Source of the DNA: Pleionea sediminis
GTDB taxonomy: Bacteria > Pseudomonadota > Gammaproteobacteria > Enterobacterales > Kangiellaceae
Length of the DNA stretch: 64,000 nucleotides
Direction: 5' to 3'
Assembly (NCBI RefSeq): GCF_007570825.1
Contig: NZ_SUNB01000001.1
Coordinates: 1,054,001 to 1,118,000 of the forward strand
Positions within the stretch are counted from its first letter, which is position 1, and each line of letters starts with the position of its first letter. The notes under the pieces are model-generated. The model was not told where the DNA came from. It saw nothing but the letters and a program-made list of their open reading frames with translations, and did not search any database. The translations under genes were made by a program, and so were the position numbers. Of the stretch, positions 10,116 to 19,536 are shown piece by piece.

Positions 10116-11233
10116 TTGTTCTCCAAGATTGCTAATGATTTTTCAGAAATAATCGGGTTGTCGTCTTCAGAGTCAATCACTGATTGGTCGATCTCTTCAC
10201 TGGCCATAAGATTCAACATACAGCTACTGTGCTGACTGGTTGCTTTGGCCAGTTTTTTACCCTTTTCCGTTCTTACTAAAATAGTATCGCCAATTGAAAA
10301 CTCACCCACCACGTTAACAATGTCTTTATGATCGAAACTCAATGAATCACCATCGACAATTTCGCCTATTTCATTATTAACGATAACTTCGCCTTTTGCT
10401 TTAGAAGTATGTGTAATCCAGTGAATGTGGTCTTCTAATGGCTTATCAAATGGTAAAAACTTGGTTCCAGGATTTTTACCATCGAATAAATAATTAAAAC
10501 TTTCGGTTTTTAGTCCGTTTACAATAAACGTCAAAATACCATTTGAAGTTGCTTTTTCAGCTGCTTCCAATTTTGTTTTCATTCCGCCGGTACCAACACT
10601 ACTATCCGGACCGCTGGCCATGGCAAAAATACTCTCGTCAATTTTGTGGACTTCTTTCAGCAACTCAGCGTCTTTATTAACATTCGGATTATCTGTGTAA
10701 AGACCATTTACATCCGAGCAAATGATCAAGCAGTCTGCATCAACGGCAGCGGCAATCATCGCCGATAAATTGTCATTATCACCGACTTTCAAGTCGTCGC
10801 TGGTTACAGCATCATTCTCATTAACTATCGGCAAAATATCATTATTCAATAATTCAAACGCCGTCTCTCGAATACTCGTGTAACGATCATGAATTTGTAA
10901 ATCGCCTTGAGTTAATAATAACTGAGCGGTCGGGAAGTCAAATAGACGGTCCCAAGAAGCCATCATATCCATTTGACCTTTTGCTGCCATTGCCTTTTTC
11001 ACCGCAATGGAGCGTTCTTTTTCTGTATTAAAAGCTTGTGAACCTGCAGCGACCGAACCGGAAGAAACAAGAACGACTTGCGTCCCGTGCATCCGACATT
11101 TGATGATAAACTCGGCAATTCCGAGTAAATATCGTGAGCTGCAACCATTTTTGTCTGGAGCAATTAAAGCGCTTCCAACTTTTAGAACGATACGTCGCCA
11201 AGGTAGATGGCTTTGAATACTACTGCTTTCCAT
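10112..11233 (-). CDS. proB: glutamate 5-kinase with C-terminal PUA domain
   Basis: First, feedback-inhibited step of proline synthesis: ATP-dependent phosphorylation of glutamate. An amino-acid-kinase domain (WRRIVLKVGSALIAP; LVSSGSVAAGSQAF; NENDAVTSDDLKVGDND; DVNGLYTDNP; SVGTGGMKTKLEAA) is followed by a PUA domain (residues about 280-355). The frame is open to an ATG at 11311. I chose the ATG at 11233 because it puts the kinase core about 15 residues from the N-terminus, as in E. coli ProB (367 residues against 373 here), and has GTGGGA upstream. It is first in the proBA operon. The usual E. coli order proB-proA is kept. Confidence 0.95.
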   Translation of the reverse strand: MESSSIQSHLPWRRIVLKVGSALIAPDKNGCSSRYLLGIAEFIIKCRMHGTQVVLVSSGSVAAGSQAFNTEKERSIAVKKAMAAKGQMDMMASWDRLFDFPTAQLLLTQGDLQIHDRYTSIRETAFELLNNDILPIVNENDAVTSDDLKVGDNDNLSAMIAAAVDADCLIICSDVNGLYTDNPNVNKDAELLKEVHKIDESIFAMASGPDSSVGTGGMKTKLEAAEKATSNGILTFIVNGLKTESFNYLFDGKNPGTKFLPFDKPLEDHIHWITHTSKAKGEVIVNNEIGEIVDGDSLSFDHKDIVNVVGEFSIGDTILVRTEKGKKLAKATSQHSSCMLNLMASEEIDQSVIDSEDDNPIISEKSLAILENK

Positions 11234-11453
11234 GGTTTTCCCACTTTTCTCTGAGTTACTTTTTAAATTAAACTTAAATTTCATACTTTCTAACGAAGAT
11301 AGTCCGCCCAATTTGCAACCACCCTCTTCGTAAACCTTTGATATTTCACGACCGCCGAATATTTAGCAATCGCCTTTATTTGAAAAAATTTCTACATTTC
11401 TTTATTGATAAGTCATTGCTTTAAAAATTTAAAACCTTTTAAAAAATAAACAA

Positions 11454-11726
11454 TTACGTGTTCTGTCGCCCCTTAGAAGAGGATTGCCCGGTGAGTTTGA
11501 GCTTTAACCAAGGAAATATATAAAGCGATAAGATAAACAACAGACATGCCCAACCAACCAGATTGCTGAGACCTTTCACTGATTTTCGAAACCACCTCTC
11601 CAATCGACAACGCATGCGACTCGAGCTCATTCGGACAACCTTAAATCTGTTAAGAGTTTTGATGACAGGACTAATAGTTTGAACTGGAATGTTTAGTATT
11701 CTAATTAAAATAATGAGATTTATCAA
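11454..11726 (-). CDS. small putative membrane protein, uncertain
   Basis: A 90-codon frame in the gap between proB and the marR-type gene. It encodes a basic N-terminal half (SSRMRCRLERWFRKS) and one good hydrophobic segment (LVGWACLLFILSLYIF). I recognise no family. An internal ATG at 11633 would give a 59-residue protein that keeps the helix. There is no strong ribosome binding site and no operon partner, so this may be a chance frame. It is listed because the composition looks like a real single-pass protein. Confidence 0.3.
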   Translation of the reverse strand: MINLIILIRILNIPVQTISPVIKTLNRFKVVRMSSSRMRCRLERWFRKSVKGLSNLVGWACLLFILSLYIFPWLKLKLTGQSSSKGRQNT

Positions 11727-11952
11727 ATCAAATGCTCAAAAATGATAAAAATACCCCTTATAAATCAGAGTTTTGAGCAAATGAGATATATGAAAACCAT
11801 GAGTAAATATTCGTACTCTAACTACTTAGGGGCAATAAGTGCTTATTTTGACGTGATTTTATTGAATTAAAATGCGTTAAACACGGCAAAAAGATGTATC
11901 TCCTCATCAATTTTGATAGAGTTCTAAGTTTTTCGAAAGATCGTTATAAGAC

Positions 11953-12435
11953 ATGAAGAAATACGAAGAGCTTCTGGTTTCGCTAAGGCGCGTGATCCGG
12001 GCAATAGATTTGCACTCCAAGCGATTAAATAAAGAGACAGGGCTAACAGGGCCTCAGCTCATGGTGATGCAAGAAATTGTTTTATGCGACAACATAATGG
12101 TTAAGGAGATTGCCCAAAACATAAATCTCAGCTCGGCCACAGTAACCAGCATACTCGACCGGCTTGAAAAGCGGGGGCTTGTGCGAAGAATTCGCTCAAC
12201 CACTGACAAACGAAAAGTCGGGTTACATGCAACTGAAGATGGGCTCGAAACGCTCCAAAGTGCGCCAAAACCACTGCAGCAACATTTTATCGCACGGTTT
12301 GAAGCCCTAGAGGAGTGGGAGCAAACTCAAATGCTCGCAACCATGCAACGAATCGCCAAAATGATGGATGCCGACGCCATCGACGCATCCCCTCTACTCG
12401 AGGTTGGGCTTATTCAAAAAGCAGACGAGTCTTAG
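11953..12435 (+). CDS. MarR family transcriptional regulator
   Basis: A 160-residue winged-helix repressor-type protein. It has an N-terminal dimerisation helix (LLVSLRRVIRAIDLHSKRLNKETG), a recognition helix region (MVKEIAQNINLSSATVTSILDRLEKRGLVRR) and a wing with the family signature STTDKRKVGLHATEDG. A C-terminal helix completes the dimer. It probably controls itself and the glutaredoxin-like gene 51 bases downstream. The ligand is unknown. No clear palindrome was picked out in the 225 bases upstream. Confidence 0.9.
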   Translation: MKKYEELLVSLRRVIRAIDLHSKRLNKETGLTGPQLMVMQEIVLCDNIMVKEIAQNINLSSATVTSILDRLEKRGLVRRIRSTTDKRKVGLHATEDGLETLQSAPKPLQQHFIARFEALEEWEQTQMLATMQRIAKMMDADAIDASPLLEVGLIQKADES

Positions 12436-12486
12436 AATTACCAATTCCCTTTACAATTTTCCGGTTTAAAAGAGAGTAATATATTA

Positions 12487-12849
12487 ATGATAAAACTCAT
12501 CAGGCTCGCTCTGGGCGGGCTAATTGTGTCAGCCGATAGACTGACCAGAGGCCCTAAACTGAAACGCCCAGAAGAGCAGCAGCGTGAAGTTGAGCGGCAA
12601 GTAAAGTCCTTAGCTCTTTATCAGTTTTCTTTGTGCCCTTTCTGCGTAAAAGTCCGACGAAAAATGCATAAACTGAATTTGCCGATAGAAATCAGAGACG
12701 CCAAATCTCAGGGTACCTTTCGCGATGAACTCCTCAACGGCGGCGGCAAAATAAAAGTCCCTTGCTTACGGATAGAAACACAACAAGGGGCTCGCTGGAT
12801 GTACGAGTCTTCAGATATCAATCGATATTTGGAGCGCGAGTTTGGCTAA
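12487..12849 (+). CDS. glutaredoxin/GST N-terminal-domain protein
   Basis: A 120-residue thioredoxin-fold protein. After a hydrophobic start (LIRLALGGLIVSAD) comes the glutaredoxin core LALYQFSLCPFCVKVRRKMH with a dithiol CPFC motif. The cis-proline segment KIKVPCLRIE and the C-terminal YESSDINRYLEREF follow, both typical of glutathione-binding glutaredoxin and GST N-terminal domains. It probably reduces disulfides or glutathione mixed disulfides. The N-terminal hydrophobic stretch may be a membrane anchor. It follows the MarR regulator in the same direction, suggesting a redox- or xenobiotic-responsive pair. Confidence 0.85.
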   Translation: MIKLIRLALGGLIVSADRLTRGPKLKRPEEQQREVERQVKSLALYQFSLCPFCVKVRRKMHKLNLPIEIRDAKSQGTFRDELLNGGGKIKVPCLRIETQQGARWMYESSDINRYLEREFG

Positions 12850-12910
12850 TAGAATATCAATAGAATTTTAAGTAAAGCATTGATTCGAAATAATTAATGG
12901 CTTAATAAAA

Positions 12911-12938
12911 AAATCCCCGCAAATGCGGGGATTTCTAT
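12911..12938. terminator. bidirectional terminator
   Basis: A perfect 8-bp stem ATCCCCGC/GCGGGGAT (12913-12920 with 12925-12932) with loop AAAT. It sits between the convergent glutaredoxin-like gene and the aminopeptidase gene. The T-run is better on the reverse strand (six T), so it mainly ends the aminopeptidase transcript. Confidence 0.85.
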
Positions 12939-12953
12939 GTGTGTAAGTAGTAA

Positions 12954-14981
12954 TTATCGTCTACGGCGACGCAGACCAACCGTTAATAACAGCAGTGAAA
13001 CAATAAATAAGACACCGCCACCTGAATTACCACCGTTGTTATTGTCGGGCTCTTCTGGTTCCGGTGAATCTTTATCAATAATCGAAACAGCCACTTCTGC
13101 CACATCACCTATCACGGCATTTCCACCAACATTTCGTAAATCAATGGTAAAGGTTTTATCGCTGTTAACTGCAAAAGTAGTCACTTCAATCGTTTTATCG
13201 GCTTGATCACCAGCTTCCCATCGAAGTGATCCAGACACTGCTTGATAATCCGTTCCAGCAATCGCAGTACCATTAACCGCCTGATAACTCACTCTTGCTT
13301 CTTGATCAAAATCGCCCAAACGCTTAATTACAATTGTTCGTGATGAAGATTCATCCAGCGTAAGTTCTGAGACTTCAAACTCAACAGTACTGACAGACTC
13401 ATTAATCATCCTAACGGCTAACGTCGACTTTTCCCCCAACTCACCGTTACCGCCGACTTCATATAATTCGATTGTAAATTCTTTATCCTCATTTAAATTG
13501 AGCGATGAAATTCGAATATTACGGACCGTCGAATCGTTTGCAGGCCACTGAAGAATACCAGAAGCAGACTCATAGTCTTCTCCTCCAACAGCAGTCCCGT
13601 CAACAGTGCGATAATTCACTTGCGCTGACTCGTCCAACATACCACTACGAGTGACCAAAACAGAAATTGATTGCCCTTCGTTAATAGACTGCGAAGCTTC
13701 AGAAAACTCAATGGTACTTCGAGACTGATAATCGAATGCGCCTTCTGTACCTTTTGCAAGCTCTGAGACATAAGCAATAGACAAGCGAAGGAAATTAACA
13801 GAATGATTCGGCTCGAAATGGTTATCTACGGTACTGTGAATGTCTCGATTATAGTCATCAAATTCAGACTCAAAAGGGAAAGAGGCTGGAATACCACGAT
13901 TGTGCCACGACGCATGATCGGAACAACCATATCCACACACACTGTCGCCGTATTCTAGCTCCGGAAAATAGTGATCCATCAAATCTTTCATAAATTGATT
14001 TTGCGCAGCGTTTGTAAAGTCAGTGATAAATACAATATCTTTATCGGCAGTACCTTTGTAACCCGACATATCAAATTGTGCGACACCAACAACATCAACA
14101 CCATTAGAGAGGTAATCACTGGCAATATCACCCGATCCTCTTAAACCAACTTCCTCAGCAGCATACCCCATTAGCTTCACCGTTCTTTGCGGCTGGTAAC
14201 CACTTTGAACAATAGCTCTCAGTGTTTCAGTAACAACAGCTATACCTGACGCATTATCGTCATAACCCGGTGCGCGCCCAGTAGATGGATTACTCTGGTT
14301 GATCGAATCTAAGTGTCCTCCAACAACAACCACTTCGTCCGCTAAGTCGGTACCAGGAATCGTGACAATGACCGACGGTTGGATCCAATTAGAATGTTGG
14401 TAAAGCTCGACACTAATATCTTCACGACCGTCAGCTATAGATTCCCAATGCGACTTAAGCCATTCAGACGCTTGAACGCCAGAATCTTGGGTGTAATAAC
14501 GATTGTTATAAGCCCCCATGTTCTGCACAGTTTCTGTAAGATTCGATGCGACGACTTTATTGAGTAAAACCTCAGTGGTCTCTTCATTATCGATCGTGTA
14601 CTCAACTAATGCTTTTGGCTGTAGTGCTTTAAGATTTTTGGTGTATTTGAGAGCAGCTTCTTCAGATTCATGCCAGATGAATCCACCACAACGATGATGT
14701 GTTTTATGCACATAAGCGCTTAATGCTTCGATCTGATTTGAAGGAAGTTTGATAATTCTTACATCGTTCGTATTGTCTTTTGTCGCAGCATCAAGAGAAA
14801 CCACAGATAAACTCTTTTTCTTAGCGACAGACATCTCTTTCATAACATCAGCACCGATAGAAACAACAACCATGTTGTCAGCTTTAGCTTGCGGCTGAAC
14901 GGAAGAGAGCTTATTAGAGGCAATACTCAAAGACGTCATTGTGCTTAGCACAATGGATAAGGCAATTGATTTGGCAGTCAT
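12954..14981 (-). CDS. secreted M28 leucyl aminopeptidase with Calx-beta repeats and GlyGly-CTERM tail
   Basis: A 675-residue exported zinc aminopeptidase like that of Vibrio proteolyticus. Signal peptide 1-21 is followed by a propeptide. The M28 catalytic domain carries the zinc ligands and base in order: H223 (GGHLDS), D241/D242 (PGYDDNASG), E276/E277 (YAAEEVGLRG), D304 and H382 (DIHST). Two Calx-beta domains follow (about 415-515 and 520-625; each with DGTA(V/I)xGxDY). The C-terminus is Pro/Glu, then Gly/Ser, a hydrophobic helix and RRRRR, the GlyGly-CTERM sorting signal that rhombosortases process. The frame is open to 15053, but the signal peptide fixes the ATG at 14981. Likely exported by type II secretion and surface-anchored. 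Confidence 0.95.
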   Translation of the reverse strand: MTAKSIALSIVLSTMTSLSIASNKLSSVQPQAKADNMVVVSIGADVMKEMSVAKKKSLSVVSLDAATKDNTNDVRIIKLPSNQIEALSAYVHKTHHRCGGFIWHESEEAALKYTKNLKALQPKALVEYTIDNEETTEVLLNKVVASNLTETVQNMGAYNNRYYTQDSGVQASEWLKSHWESIADGREDISVELYQHSNWIQPSVIVTIPGTDLADEVVVVGGHLDSINQSNPSTGRAPGYDDNASGIAVVTETLRAIVQSGYQPQRTVKLMGYAAEEVGLRGSGDIASDYLSNGVDVVGVAQFDMSGYKGTADKDIVFITDFTNAAQNQFMKDLMDHYFPELEYGDSVCGYGCSDHASWHNRGIPASFPFESEFDDYNRDIHSTVDNHFEPNHSVNFLRLSIAYVSELAKGTEGAFDYQSRSTIEFSEASQSINEGQSISVLVTRSGMLDESAQVNYRTVDGTAVGGEDYESASGILQWPANDSTVRNIRISSLNLNEDKEFTIELYEVGGNGELGEKSTLAVRMINESVSTVEFEVSELTLDESSSRTIVIKRLGDFDQEARVSYQAVNGTAIAGTDYQAVSGSLRWEAGDQADKTIEVTTFAVNSDKTFTIDLRNVGGNAVIGDVAEVAVSIIDKDSPEPEEPDNNNGGNSGGGVLFIVSLLLLTVGLRRRRR

Positions 14982-15419
14982 ATTTGGTCCGTATTTATAT
15001 AATTTGTCTCGAGTGTAGAGAGGGTAAAAATGCACAACAAGTGACAAATTCACACTCTTTTAAGAAAAAATGTAACGACTTATATGAATATATTTCACAC
15101 AAATCATTTACACCGATCATATCGAGATATACACCAACCTGTTTGAGAACTTCTGCTCAACTTGTTGAAAAGTATAAAATATTGACTGATTTAAAAAAAT
15201 TAACCGACGATAAATACTCTTCCGGCTCTGCGTGCATTAATCAGAAATAACGACTTTCCCGTTTACTTTTCAACCAGGAAAAGCATCGAAACTCAACGTG
15301 GAGTTACATCAAAACACTAGAATTGACTTGATGGTTCAACGAAGATGGCAATATCAGCTTGCGACTGAAATAGTATTAATAAGCCAAGTAAATTAAAAAG
15401 GTCAGACTAGGTACAAGAT
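14982..15419. other. divergent promoter region between aminopeptidase and MBL-fold genes
   Basis: 438 AT-rich bases without a convincing gene. A forward frame at 14939-15250 overlaps the aminopeptidase signal peptide and has no recognisable features. The region must hold promoters for both flanking secreted-enzyme genes. No clear operator or repeat was found. Confidence 0.4.
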
Positions 15420-16457
15420 ATGAAAATAATAATTTATTTAATAATGTTCTCTTGCACATGCATTTTCGCGAAAGACAATCTACCTCCTTTCGAGTGGCAA
15501 AAAATTAATGATAATGTCTACGTTGCACTCAAGCCTCAGCCACATCGATTTATCGATTCAAATGTAGTAATCATCGACACAAAACAAGGATTAACACTCG
15601 TAGATGCTTACGACAATTTTGAGAATGCCCAAATCCTTGCCAATGAAATTAAGACTCGTTTTAATAAGCCAGTTATAAGAGTCATAAACACCCATTGGCA
15701 CTCCGATCACACTTTATCGAATGATATTTATAAACAAAATTTCTCAAACCTGAATACTTTTGTCGGTCATGAAAGCTTACCAAATTTAATAGATACAAAA
15801 ACTAAGGAACAACTCAATGAGAAAATAAGTAGCTGGGAGACAGCCATAAGCAAGGCAAACAAGAAGTTAGAACAGTCACCCGATAATATAGAATTGGAAA
15901 AGAAGATTAATAAAACTAAACAGCGCTTAGAAAAATTAAAAAATATAAGTTTAATAAAACCCAATGTTGTATTTAAAGATAAGTTAATTCTCAATGAGGG
16001 GACAGAGTATGAAATACACTTACTTAATTTTGGCCGAGCACATACTCAGGGAGATACGACTATTTATTTACCACACGAGAAAATAATCATCAGTGGCGAC
16101 TTATTTGATCAAATTCCTTTTGCGGGACACGGATTTCCAAAAGAATGGCTTTACACCTTACAACAAATCAACCAGCTCGACTTTAAATTGGTCATACCAG
16201 GTCATGGCGAAATTCAGCAAGGAAAGACTCAGTTAGAAAAAGTCATCGCGTTACTTGAATATAGCATCACAAGTGCTCAGTCAGCTTTAAAAGACAATCT
16301 TAGTGAAGAAGAATTCCTAAAATCTGTGGATATCAATGAATTCCGAGAAGCTTTGACAACAGAAGAGTCCTTGTCTCAAAGAGTTTATGACCATTTTATT
16401 AAGGATTTTTTTCAAAGAGCTTACCAGCAAGAAAAAGAATCCATCAAATCCAAGTAA
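15420..16457 (+). CDS. exported metallo-beta-lactamase-fold hydrolase
   Basis: A 345-residue zinc hydrolase with an N-terminal signal peptide (residues 1-17). The metal-binding set is complete: H92-x-H94-x-D96-H97 (HWHSDH), H208 (GRAHTQGDT), D227 (SGDLFD) and H262 (PGHGEI). That arrangement fits class B/quinoprotein-relay-type MBL proteins more than glyoxalases. A highly charged, probably coiled-coil insertion (residues 130-176, rich in Lys, Glu and Asn) splits the fold and is unusual. The substrate cannot be told from sequence, and beta-lactam hydrolysis should not be assumed. The gene stands alone between two secreted protease genes. Confidence 0.88.
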   Translation: MKIIIYLIMFSCTCIFAKDNLPPFEWQKINDNVYVALKPQPHRFIDSNVVIIDTKQGLTLVDAYDNFENAQILANEIKTRFNKPVIRVINTHWHSDHTLSNDIYKQNFSNLNTFVGHESLPNLIDTKTKEQLNEKISSWETAISKANKKLEQSPDNIELEKKINKTKQRLEKLKNISLIKPNVVFKDKLILNEGTEYEIHLLNFGRAHTQGDTTIYLPHEKIIISGDLFDQIPFAGHGFPKEWLYTLQQINQLDFKLVIPGHGEIQQGKTQLEKVIALLEYSITSAQSALKDNLSEEEFLKSVDINEFREALTTEESLSQRVYDHFIKDFFQRAYQQEKESIKSK

Positions 16458-16498
16458 AAATTAAGTATACAATCTTTCGACGTTTACATACATGCTAA

Positions 16499-16545
16499 CA
16501 GGGCAATAGATATTAGAAGTCAATACAAGCGCCAATATTGCCCTG
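16499..16545. repeat. 10-bp inverted repeat after the MBL-fold gene
   Basis: CAGGGCAATA (16499-16508) and TATTGCCCTG (16536-16545) are perfect reverse complements around 27 bases. A T-rich stretch (CTTTTTATT) follows on the forward strand. It could act as a terminator of the upstream gene, though the loop is long. The rest of the 306-base gap holds only the astacin gene leader. Confidence 0.5.
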
Positions 16546-16764
16546 CTCACTTTTTATTCCATTAGTATTTCTAATTCCAAAGCCTAAATAATTTCATTTG
16601 CCTAAACAACTCAGTTCCGAATAATGGCAGCAGTTTTTACCGGTGATCGATTAAGCATAATTATTTATTGACCCTGATCAAGTCAAACAGTCACATAAAA
16701 ACTTTATCATCCCGGTCAAATAATCAACATGCAATTCAGTCATTTTTGACGAGGATAAAAAATA

Positions 16765-18891
16765 ATGAAGATAACTCAATTCTTCCTATTACTAGTGAGT
16801 ATAGCTTTCAGCTGTAATTTATTAGCTAGTAAGACAAATGCAATAAAAACAACCACAATAGATGGTAGAAAGTTTTCCGAGGTTGGCGACATGCTAATTC
16901 TCGAAGAGGACAAACTTAGCAAATTCGATGTTAACAAAGATAAATGGACCGATGGTAAAGTGTTTTACGAGTTTGCTTCTGATGTTACTCAAGACAATCG
17001 CGATCGTTTTGTTGATGCTTATCAAGAATGGGAAAGCGTCGCAGACCTAGAGTTTATCGAGCGTACCAATCAAAGTAATTATATCTACGTTCAAAATGAC
17101 AACCGTAACTACGCTATCGTTGGCATGATTGGCGGACGCCAAATACTATCAATGAACAATTGGTATTCAAAATATGTCATCGTTCATGAAATAGGTCATA
17201 GCTTGGGAATGTGGCATGAGCACATGCGCTCTGATCGTGATAATTATGTAACTATTGCAGAGGATAATATAAAAGATACCGAACGGTATAACTTTCGGTT
17301 AAAGTCGACCACTGATTATGGAAGTTACGACTTTTTATCCATAATGCATTACCACTTAACAGCTTATACAGTCAACGGTGAACAAACCATAGTACCAAAG
17401 CCAGGTTACGAAGTATTTTCGGAAATTGCCGGCCAGCGTAAGTTTATTAGCGGCGGCGATCAGTTAGCAGCTGCAACACATTACGGTCCAGTAATTATTG
17501 ATATTGAAGACCAGCACTTCAAAAGCTATTTGTTAAATAACTTTGACTCCAATGCTGATGGCGAAATTGATACCTTAGAAGCCGTCAATGTCACAGAAAT
17601 AAACACACCTGGAAACGGAAACATTACATCACTCGGTGGTATTGAATACTTTAGATATTTAACCAGTCTAAATGCATCAAATGAAAATTTATCCAGTTTG
17701 CCAGCAATTCCTTCTCGAATACAGCATTTGGACTTACGCAATAACAATTTTGAAACCGTTGATTTTCTCTGGTCGGAACCTCCTTTTATTGAGTCAATAT
17801 CTATATCAGGCAATCCACTCGACGCATACGCTTGCAATGAGTTAATTGTACTTACGAGCGCATTAAATGGCGGGACATTAAACTACAACCCTCTCGCGAA
17901 TGGTTCTAATTTAGTGTGTGATGAAAACTCTCGCTTTGTACTGGTTAATGGAAAACCCAGAGAAGATTTACGCAGTAAACAGCCACAAACCTACTTTATC
18001 GATGTTCCAGCGGGACAAGCAGAACTAACTATCAATACCACTAGATTTGAAAATCTAGACGGTGGACTGATGGACATGTATGTTGCTTTTGATCGTGAGC
18101 CAACAAGAGAAGATTTTGATTACAGCTCAACAAACTCAGATAACACTGAGTCGGTAACAATCAATAATCCGACGCAAGGCACTTGGTATATTTCACTCAT
18201 TCCAAATGAACGGTCATTTGAAAATGTAACTCTAATAGCCAGTTATTCTGACGAGCAAGTAGACGACTCAAAACTTGAAAATGGGATTGCTAAAACCGGA
18301 CTTTCCGCGGATCAAGGTGACACTCTATCCTTCTATTTTGATGTCCCAGAAAACAGCACTAATCTTCAATTCCAATTAAGTGGCGGTAGCGGCGATGCAG
18401 ACTTATACGTTAGATTCGCTCAAGCTCCAACATTATCAGTCTACGATTGTCGGCCTTACCTCAATGGTAATGACGAAGCTTGTTTAATAGAAAATATTCA
18501 GCCTGGTCGTTACTATGTAAACATAAGAGCGTATAACGCTTTTTCTGATCTTTCTTTAGTTGCAAGTTACGAAGAAATGCCAGAGCCTGTTGGTGGAGTC
18601 TTGGTTGAAGATAATTTATCGGGTTATGCGGGTTCATGGAAATATTTTACGATTGAGATTCCTGCGAACACATCTTTACTGAACATAAGCATCAGTGGCA
18701 ATTCAGGTGATGCCGATCTTTATGTGAAAAAAGATTTGAAACCAACAACCAGTTCATACGAATGCAGACCTTATCGAAATGGCAGCATTGAGTCTTGTCG
18801 CTATGAATCGCCAACTAGCGGTACCTATTATATTGGACTCAGAGGTTATAGCGATTATTCAGATGTAACTCTTGAAGCAATTTGGGAATAA
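16765..18891 (+). CDS. secreted astacin-type (M12A) metalloprotease with PPC domains
   Basis: A 708-residue exported zinc endopeptidase. Signal peptide 1-21. The astacin active site is H141-E-x-x-H145-x5-H151-E (HEIGHSLGMWHEH), with the Met-turn SIMHY at 192-196. A leucine-rich-like stretch follows (residues about 285-355: SLGGIEYFRYLTSLNASNENLSSLP, shown here as a pattern of L and N spacing). Three C-terminal pre-peptidase (PPC) beta domains follow (about 395-470, 500-580 and 605-708). The last two share SGxSGDADLYV and a Cys pair in (E/D)CRPYxNG. PPC domains commonly mark type II-secreted proteases and are often cleaved off on maturation. Start is supported by GAGGA upstream. Confidence 0.93.
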   Translation: MKITQFFLLLVSIAFSCNLLASKTNAIKTTTIDGRKFSEVGDMLILEEDKLSKFDVNKDKWTDGKVFYEFASDVTQDNRDRFVDAYQEWESVADLEFIERTNQSNYIYVQNDNRNYAIVGMIGGRQILSMNNWYSKYVIVHEIGHSLGMWHEHMRSDRDNYVTIAEDNIKDTERYNFRLKSTTDYGSYDFLSIMHYHLTAYTVNGEQTIVPKPGYEVFSEIAGQRKFISGGDQLAAATHYGPVIIDIEDQHFKSYLLNNFDSNADGEIDTLEAVNVTEINTPGNGNITSLGGIEYFRYLTSLNASNENLSSLPAIPSRIQHLDLRNNNFETVDFLWSEPPFIESISISGNPLDAYACNELIVLTSALNGGTLNYNPLANGSNLVCDENSRFVLVNGKPREDLRSKQPQTYFIDVPAGQAELTINTTRFENLDGGLMDMYVAFDREPTREDFDYSSTNSDNTESVTINNPTQGTWYISLIPNERSFENVTLIASYSDEQVDDSKLENGIAKTGLSADQGDTLSFYFDVPENSTNLQFQLSGGSGDADLYVRFAQAPTLSVYDCRPYLNGNDEACLIENIQPGRYYVNIRAYNAFSDLSLVASYEEMPEPVGGVLVEDNLSGYAGSWKYFTIEIPANTSLLNISISGNSGDADLYVKKDLKPTTSSYECRPYRNGSIESCRYESPTSGTYYIGLRGYSDYSDVTLEAIWE

Positions 18892-18901
18892 GTTAATCAA
18901 A

Positions 18902-18935
18902 ACGATCTTCTGGAACAAAAATTTCAGAAGATCGT
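18902..18935. terminator. long perfect hairpin after the astacin gene
   Basis: ACGATCTTCTG (18902-18912) pairs perfectly with CAGAAGATCGT (18925-18935). Three more pairs (one G-T) extend the stem to 14 bp with a 6-nt loop. It lies 10 bases after the stop codon. The flanks lack a strong T-run, so it may end or protect the 3' end of the mRNA rather than act as a classic terminator. Confidence 0.55.
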
Positions 18936-19536
18936 CATCTCAAAAAGTTAAGCCAAACAGTTAAAAATCAATTTTTCTTTTTAATCATCTCCAATTATCA
19001 GGCGGAAAAATAGAAATAAATAAAATGAGCAATTATCTTAATTAATTCATCAAAAATAGGAATAAATCTCGGTTAATAAATACACAGAAAACTTGTCTGT
19101 TTTTTTTAATCGATTACTAATCACTCATTCCTTACTGCACCACACAAAAGCATATCCTCGCACTACTTTGTTGCGTTGCGTAAAAGTCGCACAGCTTGTC
19201 GAAAAATTTCAAGCCACTGTTTTGTTTGAATTCTCTTTTAGAGATAGATATTTAACACACTGTAATTATTAAACTTTTATGACCACTTTAGTTGCACTTT
19301 TGAAACAGGTGTTTGTTTGAAATCAATTTTTCGGTATTTTTTCACAATTTTAATGCAACATCTTCTTGTGCTATTCCATTGGTGCAACGACAACGAACTC
19401 TATGCGAATGGGTTTTCATCCTCAGAACAGATCGTCTTGAACAAATTGAAATCGAAGTCGACTAAATTGTGTTCATGGTTCTTATTTTTTGAGAACAACA
19501 TCGCGCGAGTCACCCAATGAAAATACAGGGGGATTT
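18936..19536. other. 601-base intergenic region before the lipase gene
   Basis: AT-rich. A weak 5-bp hairpin ACAGA/TCTGT followed by T8 at 19084-19107 could be a second terminator. A forward frame at 19317-19520 (67 codons) has no ribosome binding site or family and overlaps the upstream extension of the lipase frame, so I do not call it. The lipase promoter must lie in the 3' half. Confidence 0.4.

Noticed and set aside
14939-15250. 103-codon forward frame
   Set aside because: Overlaps the aminopeptidase signal peptide on the other strand; no family, no ribosome binding site.
19317-19520. 67-codon forward frame before the lipase gene
   Set aside because: No ribosome binding site or family; runs into the lipase frame extension.
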